Assembly: GCA_023412495.1 (NCBI GenBank)
Contig: JAEYNP010000120.1
Coordinates: 127,926 to 191,925, forward strand
Source: Pseudomonadota bacterium
GTDB lineage: Bacteria; Desulfobacterota; Desulfobulbia; Desulfobulbales; Desulfocapsaceae
DNA length: 64,000 nt
Direction of reading: 5' to 3'
Shown: piece by piece, positions 16,820 to 26,032 of the stretch
Position numbering within the stretch: the first letter of the stretch is position 1
Layout of the letters: each line of letters starts with the position of its first letter
The notes under the pieces: generated by a model
What the model was told of the DNA's origin: nothing
Databases searched by the model: none
What the model saw: the letters and a program-made list of their open reading frames with translations, nothing else
Made by a program: the position numbers and the translations under genes

Positions 16820-19270
16820 ATGGACGGCCAATATCCGTACGAAAAGCTCGGCCTGATGTACCTGGGCCGCGAACTGGATCCCGCAGGCAACCCTTCGGCG
16901 GCACCGCTGCTCTTAAAGAACAAGGATCTGACCACCCATGGGATGATCATCGGCATGACCGGCAGCGGCAAGACCGGCCTGGGCCTCGGGCTCATCGAGG
17001 AGGCGATCATGGACAACGTGCCGTCGCTGGTGATCGATCCGAAGGGAGATATGGGCAATCTCCTGCTCACCTTCCCGCGCTGCCTCCCGGAAGATTTCCT
17101 GCCATGGATCGATCCCGGCGAGGCCGCCGCCAAGGAGACGACGGTTGCGGAATTGGCCGCCCGCACCGCCAAGACATGGCAGGAAGGCCTGGCCACATGG
17201 GATCAGGGGCCGGAGCGGATCGAGGCCCTCCGGGCGAAGACGGAGCTTACCATTTACACACCCGGCAGCAGCGCCGGGGTGCCCGTATCCGTTCTCGGCA
17301 GTTTCAAGTGTCCGGCCGCCGAGGTGGCGGATGATACCGATACCATGAACAGCCTGGTGGGCTCCACGGCCACCAGCCTCCTCGCCCTGATCGGCATCGA
17401 TGGTGATCCGCTGCAGAGCCGGGAGCATCTTCTGCTCAGCTCCATCCTGCTCCACTTTTGGCGTCTGGGCCAGGATCTGACGATGGAGGCGCTGATCGGT
17501 CACATCGTCAATCCGCCTTTTACCAAAGTCGGCGTCTTCCCCCTCGACACCTTCTATCCACAAGGCGAGCGGCTCTCTTTCGCCATGCGGCTCAACGGTA
17601 TCGTGGCGAGCCCTACCTTTGCGGCCTGGACTGCGGGAGAGCCCCTCGACATTCAGCAACTCCTCTTCACCCAGGGAGGGACGCCGCGGACCGCGATCTT
17701 CTCGCTTTCCCACCTCTCCGATCCCGAGCGCATGTTCTTCATCACCATGCTGCTCAATCGGTTCATCGCCTGGATGCGCCGCCAGCCGGGGACAGGATCG
17801 CTCAAGGCAATGCTCTACATGGACGAGATCTTCGGCTTCTTCCCCCCAGTCGCGGCCCCACCGTCGAAGAAGCCGATGCTCATCCTTCTGAAACAGGCCA
17901 GGGCCTATGGCATCGGCATCGTCCTCGCCACCCAGAACCCTGTCGATCTCGACTACAAGGGTCTCGCCAATATCGGCACCTGGTTTGTCGGCCGCCTGCA
18001 GACCAGCCAGGATCAGGACCGGGTGGCGGAGGGCATTGCCGGGGCAAGCGAGGGCGCCTTCGACGGCGCCGGTGTGCGCAGGATGCTCGCGGCCTTGAAA
18101 GGTCGGCAGTTCCTCCTCCATTCGGCCCACCTCGACGGACCGCTGCTCTTTGAAACCCGCTGGGTTATGTCTTATCTGAAGGGGCCGTTGTCGCTGGCCG
18201 ACGTGAAAAAGCTCATGGCCGGGAGAAAATCGGAGCCCGTTGAACCGGAGCCGGGAGAGATTCCGGATCCCGCTCCCCCGACCGGTCCCACGGCCCGGCC
18301 CGTCGCCCCCGGGCCGCAGCCCCTGGTGTCCCAGGCTATCGAGCAACGCTATCGTCTGGAGAATGTAGTGAGCGACGAGATTCATTTCGTCCCCTGGCTT
18401 GCCGCTTCGGCTTCAGTGCGGTTTTACAACGGCCCGAGAAATATCGATGTGGTGCGGCCTGTCAACCTGCGTTATTTTCTGGGGGAGCAGTACACCCGCC
18501 CCGCCTGGAACGCCGCAGAGGAATTTCCCTACGCCCTGGATGAGTGTCGGACTTCGGCCCCCGAAAAGAGCCTTTTTTACCCCCTGCCGCCGATCTTCTT
18601 TGAAGAGAGAGATCTTAAGGCGTTGGCCGGGACCTTTGGCGATTATCTGTATAAAAACAGGCGACTGGAGCTTCTCCGGGTGAAAGGCCTGGGGCTCGAG
18701 TCGCGTCCGGGCGAGGCCCGGAACGACTTCATGATCCGTCTCCATGACGTGCTTCGCGAGAAAAAAGATGAGGCAGTCGAAAAGCTTCGGCAGAAATATC
18801 AGGCGCGGGAAGCGGCTCTGGTCGGAAAGCTGAACCGGGCGCTCGACCGGCTAGCGCGGGAGCAGGCGGAGGTAGGGAGCAAAACTGCTGATACTTTGGT
18901 CTCTTTCGGGGCGGCGGTGGTCGGCGCTTTCTTCGGCAGGAAGACCTTCTCCTCGTCGACCATCGGCCGGGCTGCCTCCGGAGTGCGCAGCGCCGGCCGG
19001 GTGGTGACGGCCCGAAATGATGTCCGGCGGGTGGAGGAAGAGGTAGCCATGCTGAGACAGGAGCTGGACGGGTTGGCCGTCGAGATCGAAGGGCAGGCGA
19101 GCCGCCTTGCAGCCGAGTTCGCCCCCGAAAGATATGAAATCGAGACCTTGGCCATCACTCCCAGACGCAGCGATATCTTCGATATCCGCATTGTGCTGCT
19201 GTGGGAAATGGTGGTTGAGGAAGGTGAGGCGGGAAAGGGAAATTTCCTTTCTCCGCATTCCGGTGTATGA
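16820..19270 (+). CDS. HerA/DUF87-type ATPase with long C-terminal extension
   Basis: The 816-residue protein has a P-loop GMTGSGKT at residues 45-52 and a Walker B-like AMLYMDEIFGFF near 331. A HerA-type sensor stretch (GIGIVLATQNPVDLDYKGL) follows, so it belongs to the FtsK/HerA superfamily. A proline-rich linker (about 470-500) leads to a C-terminal part with coiled coil (REKKDEAVEKLRQKYQAREA) and a glycine/alanine-rich segment, which I do not recognise. The P-loop comes very early and no N-terminal HerA barrel is obvious. No nuclease partner (NurA-like) is adjacent. AGGAG lies seven bases before the ATG. It could act in DNA handling or in protein/membrane remodelling; the function is unknown. 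Confidence 0.75.
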   Translation: MDGQYPYEKLGLMYLGRELDPAGNPSAAPLLLKNKDLTTHGMIIGMTGSGKTGLGLGLIEEAIMDNVPSLVIDPKGDMGNLLLTFPRCLPEDFLPWIDPGEAAAKETTVAELAARTAKTWQEGLATWDQGPERIEALRAKTELTIYTPGSSAGVPVSVLGSFKCPAAEVADDTDTMNSLVGSTATSLLALIGIDGDPLQSREHLLLSSILLHFWRLGQDLTMEALIGHIVNPPFTKVGVFPLDTFYPQGERLSFAMRLNGIVASPTFAAWTAGEPLDIQQLLFTQGGTPRTAIFSLSHLSDPERMFFITMLLNRFIAWMRRQPGTGSLKAMLYMDEIFGFFPPVAAPPSKKPMLILLKQARAYGIGIVLATQNPVDLDYKGLANIGTWFVGRLQTSQDQDRVAEGIAGASEGAFDGAGVRRMLAALKGRQFLLHSAHLDGPLLFETRWVMSYLKGPLSLADVKKLMAGRKSEPVEPEPGEIPDPAPPTGPTARPVAPGPQPLVSQAIEQRYRLENVVSDEIHFVPWLAASASVRFYNGPRNIDVVRPVNLRYFLGEQYTRPAWNAAEEFPYALDECRTSAPEKSLFYPLPPIFFEERDLKALAGTFGDYLYKNRRLELLRVKGLGLESRPGEARNDFMIRLHDVLREKKDEAVEKLRQKYQAREAALVGKLNRALDRLAREQAEVGSKTADTLVSFGAAVVGAFFGRKTFSSSTIGRAASGVRSAGRVVTARNDVRRVEEEVAMLRQELDGLAVEIEGQASRLAAEFAPERYEIETLAITPRRSDIFDIRIVLLWEMVVEEGEAGKGNFLSPHSGV

Positions 19271-19345
19271 TGCTGAAAACGAAGGCCGGCGAGCCCGGAT
19301 TATCAGGTAGCCGCCGAAGAGATCGATCTGAAAAGGAGAAATGTT

Positions 19346-19666
19346 ATGGCACTTGAAGAAACGAAGGGCAAAACTTATGAAGGTGTGGCCGCCAGCTATC
19401 CCGAAGTGATTGCCGCGGTAGATAAGCTGGGCGAAACCGTGCGGGGCGTCGGACCCGTCGACGAGAAAACCAGTCTCCTCATACAACTGGCCGCCGCGGC
19501 GGCCATAGGGTCCGAGGGCTCGGTTCACTCCCATACCCGGAGGGCGAGACAGGCCGGGGCCACGCCCGAGGAGATCTACCACGCCATTTTGCTGCTCATC
19601 TCCACCATCGGCTTTCCCCGGGCTATGGCGGCGATCACCTGGAGCCGTGATATTCTTGAAAAATAA
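19346..19666 (+). CDS. Carboxymuconolactone decarboxylase/AhpD-fold protein lacking CxxC
   Basis: The protein has 106 residues and the all-helical AhpD-like fold signature: DEKTSLLIQLAAAAAIGSE, then HSHTRRARQAGATPEEIYHAI. The usual peroxidase/oxidoreductase motif Cys-x-x-Cys before the helix is replaced by SEGSVHSH, with no cysteine anywhere. It therefore cannot be a thiol peroxidase, and a decarboxylase role is unproven. A strong AAGGAG precedes the ATG. It lies 75 bases after the HerA-like ATPase and may share its transcript. Confidence 0.8.
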   Translation: MALEETKGKTYEGVAASYPEVIAAVDKLGETVRGVGPVDEKTSLLIQLAAAAAIGSEGSVHSHTRRARQAGATPEEIYHAILLLISTIGFPRAMAAITWSRDILEK

Positions 19667-19839
19667 CTGAAGCTCCAGTGCTTGCCATCCCATCTCGACG
19701 TGCATTCGATGACTCTCTTCCCGATGTCTTTCTGTAATTTCGGATTGACGGTCCAATTTGCCAGCTCTGACGGCGACCGCGCGCAATCCCCGCGAAACCT
19801 AGCGAATCTGCCGAAGGCCGGGGCGATTGCCTTCGACAT

Positions 19840-22155
19840 ATGAAAAGCATGACCAGAATACTTACCTTTTCCACTGTGGCGGCAGGGATCTGCATGCTGA
19901 TGCTCCTTGCTGCAGTCCCCTATGTGACCCGGCTCTCCGATGAGATACGGGCCAAGTTCGACGGTCGGCGCTGGTCGCTGCCGGCCGCGGTCTATGCCCG
20001 GCCGCTGGAGTTGTATCCGGGGCTGAAACTTACCCCGGAGATGCTGGAAGAGGAGCTGCAGCTGGCAGGCTATCGCCATGAAGAGCGGGAAAACAGCGCA
20101 GGAAGCTATGCCCGCCGCGGTCAGACCATCCACCTCATCTCCCGCGACTTTCATTTTCTCACGGGCTTTGAGCCGTCAAAGCACTTGAGCATTGCTTTTG
20201 CGGGCGGGGAAGTGACCTCCTTGACCGATCTCGAGGGCGGCGGCCGGGTCTCCTTCACCCAGCTCGATCCTGCCCGCATCGGCAGCTTTCATCCCCTGGT
20301 CCACGAGGACAGGATTCTGCTTGCCCGGGAAGAGATCCCCGAACTGCTGGTGAAGACGCTTCTCACCATCGAGGACCGGGACTTCTATTCCCACCATGGT
20401 GTAGCCCCCCTCGGCATAATGCGGGCGCTCGTCGCCAATATTCGCGCGGGGAAGACGGTGCAGGGCGGCAGCACCTTGACCCAGCAGCTTGTCAAGAACC
20501 TCTTTCTCAACCGCGAAAGGACTCTGCCGCGCAAGATCCAGGAGGCGGTGATGGCCGTGCTCCTCGAACGCTCTTATAACAAGGACCAGATTCTCACGAC
20601 CTACGTCAACGAGGTCTTTCTCGGCCAGGACGGCGGCCGGGCGATCCATGGCTTCGCTCTGGCCAGCCAATTCTATTTCCGCAGGAGCCTCTCCGATCTC
20701 CGGCCGGATCAGATTGCGTTGCTGGTCGGGATGGTCAAGGGACCATCCTACTATGACCCCCGCCGAAATCCGGTTGAGTGCCTCGAGCGAAGGAACATGG
20801 TGCTTGAAATGATGTCCCTACACAACCTCGTCAGTCAGGGGCTTCTGGATGAATCGATGAAGCAGCCGCTGATCGGTTTCGAGGTACAGAAGGGCGGTAT
20901 GAACCGCTTCCCGGCCTTCATCGACCTGGTTCGTCAGCAGCTTGCCGGAGAGTACCGGGAGGAGGACCTGAAATCGGAAGGCCTGCAGATCATGACCACG
21001 CTCGATCCCAAGATCCAGTTGCAGGTGGAGCGCGGTCTGGCCGAAACTCTCAAGGGTCTCGCGGCGCAGCCGAAACATGCGGATCTGCAGGGGGCGGTGG
21101 TGGTCACCTCCCGGGAAACCGGCGAGGTGCTGGCCGTGGTCGGCGGCAGGGAGCCGCAGGATTTCGGCTTCAACAGGGCTCTGCACGCCAACCGCCCGAT
21201 CGGCTCGCTGGTCAAGCCGGCCGTCTACCTGGCGGCCCTGGAGGAAGGCTACAATCTCGCCAGTCCCCTCGACGATACCGCCCTCACCATGGATGTCCAG
21301 GGTGGAAAGCCGTGGCAGCCTGAGAACTACGACAAGAAGGAACACGGTACGGTGCCGCTCTATTCGGCGCTCGCCCACTCGTACAATCTCGCCACCGTCC
21401 GGCTCGGCATGGAAGTCGGCCTGCACCGGGTCATCGCCACCCTGATGAAGCTCGGCATGCGGGAGGAGCCGCAGCCCTATCCGTCGCTCTTGCTCGGGGC
21501 TGTCGATATGTCGCCGATTGCGGTCACCGAGATGTACCAGACCATCGCCTCCGGCGGATTTTTCACCTCGCTTCGAGCGATCAGCGGCGTCTTGGCGGCA
21601 GACCATACCGTCCTCAACCGCTACGGGCTCGCGGTTGAACAGCGGTTCAACCCGGCAGTGAGCTACTTCCTCTCCCATGCCATGCAGCGGACGGTGACGG
21701 AAGGAACCGGCACCTGGCTGCTCCGGACGTCGCTCAAGGACCATGCCATCGCCGGCAAGACCGGGACCACCGACAACCTGCGGGACAGCTGGTTTGCCGG
21801 CTTCACCGGAGATCATTTGATGGTTGTCTGGATGGGTCGCGACGACAATACGCCCTGCCATCTCAGCGGGGCTACGGGAGCCCTGCGGGCCTGGTCCAAT
21901 ATCATGGCCGGTATCCCCTCCTCGCCGCTGCAGCTGCCTGAGCCTTCCGGCATAAACTGGGTGGATGTGGACAAATACACGCTCCGGGCCGTCTACTCGC
22001 CCGGGGGAACGACCACTCGTTTGCCGTTTATCGCCGGCAGCGGACCGCCCGAGGAGGATCCTGACCCCTTCGTTCCGGATGTGAGGGAACTAGGCAGTGG
22101 CGTGAAACGAGAGGTGAAAGGGATTTTTGAGACCATCAACAGCTGGCTCAATTAG
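19840..22155 (+). CDS. Class A penicillin-binding protein (PBP1b-like), bifunctional
   Basis: The 771-residue protein makes and cross-links peptidoglycan. An N-terminal membrane helix (about 6-29) is followed by a UB2H-like region, as in PBP1b (WSLPAAVYARPLELYPG). The GT51 glycosyltransferase domain has catalytic Glu178 in IEDRDFYSHHG and the QGGSTLTQQLVKNLFL motif. The transpeptidase has Ser456-x-x-Lys459 (SLVK), a SxN motif (HSYN) and KTG at 640-642. All active-site motifs are intact. The start ATG at 19840 has a weak RBS; a second ATG at 19849 is possible. No partner lipoprotein resembling LpoB is obvious, although a TPR lipoprotein follows. Confidence 0.93.
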   Translation: MKSMTRILTFSTVAAGICMLMLLAAVPYVTRLSDEIRAKFDGRRWSLPAAVYARPLELYPGLKLTPEMLEEELQLAGYRHEERENSAGSYARRGQTIHLISRDFHFLTGFEPSKHLSIAFAGGEVTSLTDLEGGGRVSFTQLDPARIGSFHPLVHEDRILLAREEIPELLVKTLLTIEDRDFYSHHGVAPLGIMRALVANIRAGKTVQGGSTLTQQLVKNLFLNRERTLPRKIQEAVMAVLLERSYNKDQILTTYVNEVFLGQDGGRAIHGFALASQFYFRRSLSDLRPDQIALLVGMVKGPSYYDPRRNPVECLERRNMVLEMMSLHNLVSQGLLDESMKQPLIGFEVQKGGMNRFPAFIDLVRQQLAGEYREEDLKSEGLQIMTTLDPKIQLQVERGLAETLKGLAAQPKHADLQGAVVVTSRETGEVLAVVGGREPQDFGFNRALHANRPIGSLVKPAVYLAALEEGYNLASPLDDTALTMDVQGGKPWQPENYDKKEHGTVPLYSALAHSYNLATVRLGMEVGLHRVIATLMKLGMREEPQPYPSLLLGAVDMSPIAVTEMYQTIASGGFFTSLRAISGVLAADHTVLNRYGLAVEQRFNPAVSYFLSHAMQRTVTEGTGTWLLRTSLKDHAIAGKTGTTDNLRDSWFAGFTGDHLMVVWMGRDDNTPCHLSGATGALRAWSNIMAGIPSSPLQLPEPSGINWVDVDKYTLRAVYSPGGTTTRLPFIAGSGPPEEDPDPFVPDVRELGSGVKREVKGIFETINSWLN

Positions 22156-22317
22156 TACCTTAGAAATTCATTTCTTGTTTTTTTGAAAAGAATTACGGGA
22201 ATGTACATATACCCTCTGTTGTGGGAGAAACAACCCTTGGGTTGCGGGGCGCAGCCCGCATTAAGTATCTTAGGAAATCATCTTTTTGTTGTTTTGAAAT
22301 GAATTTCGTGAAGGTAC
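22154..22317 (+). repeat. Dispersed intergenic repeat, copy A (two tandem half-units)
   Basis: Two imperfect direct copies lie at 22154-22206 and 22264-22317. Each starts AGTAYCTTAG, contains a T-rich tract and ends GAATTnCGnGAA.GGTAC. Between them is a palindromic block ACAACCCTTGGGTT-GCGGGGCGCAGCCCGC. The same modules, in the same order, occur on the minus strand at about 49,355-49,471. Confidence 0.7.
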
Positions 22318-22362
22318 CTCCCCCCTTGTGGGGGTAAGCTTGTTCTTTTTAAGGTCAGGATT

Positions 22363-23250
22363 ATGCACATCAAGAAGATCTCCGCCGCGGGCCGTTTCGG
22401 GCGACACATACTTTTCATCTGTCTGCTGCTCTTGTTTCTGAATGGCTGCGCTGTCTTTCGCCCTAAGAAGGTGACACCGCCGCCCAGACCCACTGCGGCA
22501 AAGCCGGCAGAGGTTTCCGGCAGCCCGCCTGCCGGAAAACGGTTTCCCGTAGCCAAGCCTTTCAGGGAGGAGAGGTACATCGAGACCGTACCGCCGGTGA
22601 AAGAGCGGTCCGTGGTGACCAGGCGCCCGGCCGGAGAGCGTACATCCGAGGCCAGGCAATCGGTCGAAGGGTCTCGAGCCCTCACCAGCCCTCCTGTTGA
22701 ACGTGAATATGCGGCGCCCGGATTACCGGGCGAAGAACGTCCTGTAGCGGTGAAGCGGCCCGGTAATCCCGCGGCACCTCCGGTCGAGGAACGTCCGGAT
22801 GCAATCGAGCCACCGATCGAAGAACGTTCGATTATATCGTCCGCGGAGAAACGAGCTGCCGACCCCGAGCCGGCAGAGGAGTCGCCTGATGAAGAATCTT
22901 CTGTCGTGAGCCAGTCCGTGGCGGCTTACAAACCGGTCATCGGCAAGGCGGCTGCCATCTACCGTGAGGCGGAAGAGGCTATGCAGGCGGAAAACTATTC
23001 TTCGGCGGAATTGCTGCTCGAGCGGGCCCTGCGCGTCGAACCCCGCAATGCCCATTACTGGTATACCCTTGGCCTGGCGAAATTCCGCCAGAAGAAATAT
23101 CCCCAAGCGGTGCAGTTCTGCCTGAAGGCCGAAAGCCTGGCGGGTTCACAGCCGGGCCTCATGGCCCGCAACCAGGTGCTGCTGGCCCAGGCGAAAAAGG
23201 CGGCGGGGGCGGCAGAAGCCAGAAATCGAAAACCAGAAGATGGCTTATAA
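22363..23250 (+). CDS. TPR-containing lipoprotein
   Basis: A signal peptide with lipobox LNGC gives a lipidated cysteine near residue 28. Residues 40-190 are a low-complexity stretch rich in Pro, Glu and Arg with loose repeats of the type PPVEERP/PIEERS, probably an extended linker through the periplasm. The C-terminal 110 residues hold about two tetratricopeptide repeats (EEAMQAENYSSAELLLERAL; HYWYTLGLAKFRQKKYPQAV). It is likely anchored in the outer membrane and binds another envelope protein through the TPRs. It follows the class A PBP in the same direction, so a role as PBP activator, like LpoA, is a reasonable guess. Confidence 0.75.
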   Translation: MHIKKISAAGRFGRHILFICLLLLFLNGCAVFRPKKVTPPPRPTAAKPAEVSGSPPAGKRFPVAKPFREERYIETVPPVKERSVVTRRPAGERTSEARQSVEGSRALTSPPVEREYAAPGLPGEERPVAVKRPGNPAAPPVEERPDAIEPPIEERSIISSAEKRAADPEPAEESPDEESSVVSQSVAAYKPVIGKAAAIYREAEEAMQAENYSSAELLLERALRVEPRNAHYWYTLGLAKFRQKKYPQAVQFCLKAESLAGSQPGLMARNQVLLAQAKKAAGAAEARNRKPEDGL

Positions 23251-23295
23251 ATGGTGCCTTCGGCGCAAAAGTGTCTGGTTTCTGTCTCCTGGTGG

Positions 23296-24573
23296 CTACA
23301 GCCGAGACTGAAAGTAGGGCTGCAGGACTTCCGGCAGGCGGATGGTGCCGCCCTCCTGCTGGTAATTTTCCATGATTGCAAGCAGGGTCCGGCCGACGGC
23401 AAGCCCCGAGCCGTTCAAGGTATGCACCAGTCTGCTCTTCTTCTGGCTCTCGGGCCGGTACCTGATGCCTCCGCGGCGGGCCTGGAAGTCGAGGAAGTTC
23501 GAGCAGGAGGATATCTCCCGGTAGGCGTTCTGTCCGGGTAACCATACCTCGATGTCGTAAGTCTTGCAGGCAGAGAAGCCGAGGTCTCCGCTGCACAAGG
23601 CTACCACCCGGTAGTGCAGGCCGAGGAGCTGCAGGACGCTTTCAGCATCGGAAAGCAGTGACTCCAGTTCCTGATCGGAGGTTTCCGGAGTGGTGAATTT
23701 GACCAGCTCGACTTTGTCGAACTGATGCTGCCGAATGAGGCCCCTGGTGTCCCGGCCATGGCTGCCTGCCTCGGACCTGAAGCAAGGGGTGTAAGCCGTG
23801 TACTTGATCGGCAGGTCCTTTTCGCTGATGGTCTCGTCCCGGTGAATGTTGGTTACCGGCACCTCGGCAGTGGGGATGAGATAGAGGTCCCAATCCTGGA
23901 TCTTGAATAGGTCGTCGGCGAATTTCGGCAGCTGGCCGGTGGCCGTCATGGTCGGGGTGTTGACCAGAAAGGGCGGGAGGATCTCGGTGTAGCCGTGGCG
24001 CTCGGTATGCAGGTCGAGCATGAAGTTGATCAGAGCCCGCTCCAGTTTCGAGGCAAATCCTTTCAGGAGGGCAAAGCGTGCTCCGGAGAGTTTCGCGGCG
24101 CGATCGAAATCGATGATATCCAGCTGCTCGCCCAGCTCCCAGTGAGGCTTGGGAGTGAAGTTGAAAGCGGGTTTCTCCCCCCACTTCTTGATCTCGACGT
24201 TGTCTGCCTCGTCCTTGCCAATCGGCACGGTGTCATGACAGAGGTTGGGGATGGTCATGACGATCTTCTGCAGATTTTCCTCGATGGCGCCAAGATCGCC
24301 GTCCAGCTCTTTGATCCGCTGGTTGGTCTCACGCATCTCCACGATCAGGGGCTCTGCCTGCAGCTTCTCCTCGATGGAACCCTTTTTCAGCACGGCGATC
24401 CGGTCGGAGACCGTGTTGCGCTTGTTTTTCAGGCCTTCCACCTCGGCAAGGACGGCCAGCCGCTTCCTGTCCAGGGCGGCGAATTCGTCGATCACGGCGA
24501 TATCCATGCCGCGGCGGTGGCACTTCTCTTTGACCAGCTCCAGGTTTTCTCGTATGAATCGTAACTCAAGCAT
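23296..24573 (-). CDS. serS: Seryl-tRNA synthetase
   Basis: This is a class II synthetase of 425 residues. The N-terminal coiled-coil arm that grips tRNA-Ser spans about 30-100. Motif 2 ([21 protein letters not shown]) and motif 3 ([19 protein letters not shown]) are both present, and the serine-site segment [13 protein letters not shown] is intact. It is transcribed away from tatC. Its 5' leader contains a long imperfect palindrome. Confidence 0.98.
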   Translation of the reverse strand: MLELRFIRENLELVKEKCHRRGMDIAVIDEFAALDRKRLAVLAEVEGLKNKRNTVSDRIAVLKKGSIEEKLQAEPLIVEMRETNQRIKELDGDLGAIEENLQKIVMTIPNLCHDTVPIGKDEADNVEIKKWGEKPAFNFTPKPHWELGEQLDIIDFDRAAKLSGARFALLKGFASKLERALINFMLDLHTERHGYTEILPPFLVNTPTMTATGQLPKFADDLFKIQDWDLYLIPTAEVPVTNIHRDETISEKDLPIKYTAYTPCFRSEAGSHGRDTRGLIRQHQFDKVELVKFTTPETSDQELESLLSDAESVLQLLGLHYRVVALCSGDLGFSACKTYDIEVWLPGQNAYREISSCSNFLDFQARRGGIRYRPESQKKSRLVHTLNGSGLAVGRTLLAIMENYQQEGGTIRLPEVLQPYFQSRL

Positions 24574-24599
24574 GACTTTTTATCTGGTTGATTTGAGAG

Positions 24600-24676
24600 A
24601 TTAGGGGCCGTTACGAAATAACTGGAACATTCATTCCATTTCGCTACAGCCCCTTATACCCCTTCGAGGGGGTACT
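24600..24676 (-). repeat. Long imperfect palindrome in the serS leader
   Basis: Arms TTAGGGGCCGTTACGAAAT and ATTTCGCTACAGCCCCTTA enclose a second inverted pair GGAA...TTCC. A shorter hairpin TACCCCTTCGAGGGGGTA follows directly. It begins about 27 bases upstream of the serS start codon, on the transcribed leader. It could be a leader regulatory hairpin or a REP-like element. Confidence 0.5.
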
Positions 24677-24877
24677 GAACAGAGTGCCGTTTCCGCAAAG
24701 GATATTTTTAAGTAATTTATACAACGGCTTAAAAATAAGATGGTCTTTGTTTAGCACGGCTCTTTGGGGAAAGCAACTTCTATCAATTTGCTTTTTAACC
24801 ATCCTTCTGCTACTTTGTCCGGGATAATCCTGCAGTATGCACAATCCTAGGCAATTCTCGAATCCTTCCTGATATCT

Positions 24878-25591
24878 ATGGCGGAACATCCTAAACTTTT
24901 CATCTTTATCAACGAATTGCGGAAGTCCTTTCGCAATCTGCTGGTGTCGCTCGTCCTGTGCAGCTTCGCGATTTTTTTCCTGTCTCCGCAACTGCTGCAG
25001 CTGGTGCAGGGGCATCTCGCCGACAAACTGTACTTCTTTACGGTGGCAGAGCCCTTTCTCGCCCATGTGAAGCTGGCCTTTTTCGCTGCGCTCTACCTGC
25101 TGATGCCGTGGCTTACTATCCAGTTGTGGCGTGCGCTGGGCAAGCCGTTCAATGTATCCGGAGGCCAGCTGTTTTTTTTCATATTTTTCACCTGCCTGCT
25201 GTTCTTTGGCGGAACGGTTTTCTGCTATCTGGTGACCCTGCCTTTCGGCATCAATTTTCTGCTCGGCTTCGGCTCCGAGGAGTTGAAACCGGTAATATCG
25301 GTCAGCCGATTCGTCAATTTTGTGACGATCTTCATCCTTGCCTTCGGACTGATCTTCGAACTGCCGATCTTCATGGTCTTTTCGGTAAAAGTCGGGGCGC
25401 TGAAACGCGATTTTTACGAGAAGAACCGGCGTTACGCCCTCTTGTTCATCGCGCTCGTCTCGGCGCTGCTCACGCCCACGCCGGATATCGTCAACATGCT
25501 GCTGATGGGCGGGCCGTTGTATTTGCTCTACGAATCGGGAATCATCATTCTGAAAGTGTTGCGTATCGGCAAGGAGCAGGAAAAGAGCTAG
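24878..25591 (+). CDS. tatC: Twin-arginine translocase subunit TatC
   Basis: The 237-residue polytopic protein has six predicted helices. Conserved TatC features are the N-terminal ELRKSF, the periplasmic FTVAEPFLAHVKLA with its glutamate, and FVNFVTIFILAFGLIFELP followed by LLTPTPDIVNMLLM. TatC is the receptor for folded Tat substrates with twin-arginine signals. No tatA/B lies beside it in the window. Its last four bases overlap the convergent DUF523 gene. The RBS is weak. Confidence 0.95.
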   Translation: MAEHPKLFIFINELRKSFRNLLVSLVLCSFAIFFLSPQLLQLVQGHLADKLYFFTVAEPFLAHVKLAFFAALYLLMPWLTIQLWRALGKPFNVSGGQLFFFIFFTCLLFFGGTVFCYLVTLPFGINFLLGFGSEELKPVISVSRFVNFVTIFILAFGLIFELPIFMVFSVKVGALKRDFYEKNRRYALLFIALVSALLTPTPDIVNMLLMGGPLYLLYESGIIILKVLRIGKEQEKS

Positions 25592-26010
25592 AATTCGGCA
25601 AGCGGAATGCCCGCCTCACCCAGCAGGGCGGCGGTGACCCCTATCGTGCCGGAGACGGCGCAGGATGGGCTGCGGGCCTTGAGAAAGACACCGTTGACGG
25701 ACTGCTGCCGGGCTATTTTCAAAACTTGCTCAGCCCCGCGGATGAAAGCCTCGGTGACATCGACGCCTGACTTGGTCAGGACCTTGGCTCTGCCGGCTAG
25801 CACCGTTCTGCCGTCGCCGCCGACGATGTCGGCGGCTTCCCTCGGGGTGGGCAAGCCGCCGAGCTGTTCCGGGCAGACGGGGATCCAGACCGCATGCTGC
25901 AGTCGGGTCAGGCACTCGGGATTTTCCTTGGTTGCGCCGTCATACCGGGTGCATAAGCCGACCAGACAACCACTGACCAGGTACAGGGGGCGAGTGTCAT
26001 CATTTTTCAT
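25588..26010 (-). CDS. DUF523 family protein
   Basis: The 140-residue protein matches DUF523 (YbbK-like): VSGCLVGLCTRYDG at the start, then VCPEQLGGLPTPR, and the late block LKARSPSCAVSG..GVTAALL. Four cysteines (in SGCLVGLC, PVCPEQ and SPSCAV) could bind a metal. Function is unknown. It is convergent with tatC and divergent from the FtsB-like gene. Confidence 0.85.
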   Translation of the reverse strand: MKNDDTRPLYLVSGCLVGLCTRYDGATKENPECLTRLQHAVWIPVCPEQLGGLPTPREAADIVGGDGRTVLAGRAKVLTKSGVDVTEAFIRGAEQVLKIARQQSVNGVFLKARSPSCAVSGTIGVTAALLGEAGIPLAEF

Positions 26011-26032
26011 ATCAATCAGTCAGGTGAGTAGA

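Noticed and set aside
16574..16831. 85-codon minus-strand frame between nqrA and the HerA-like gene
   Set aside because: It overlaps the nqr promoter candidate, has no clear RBS and no recognisable motif.
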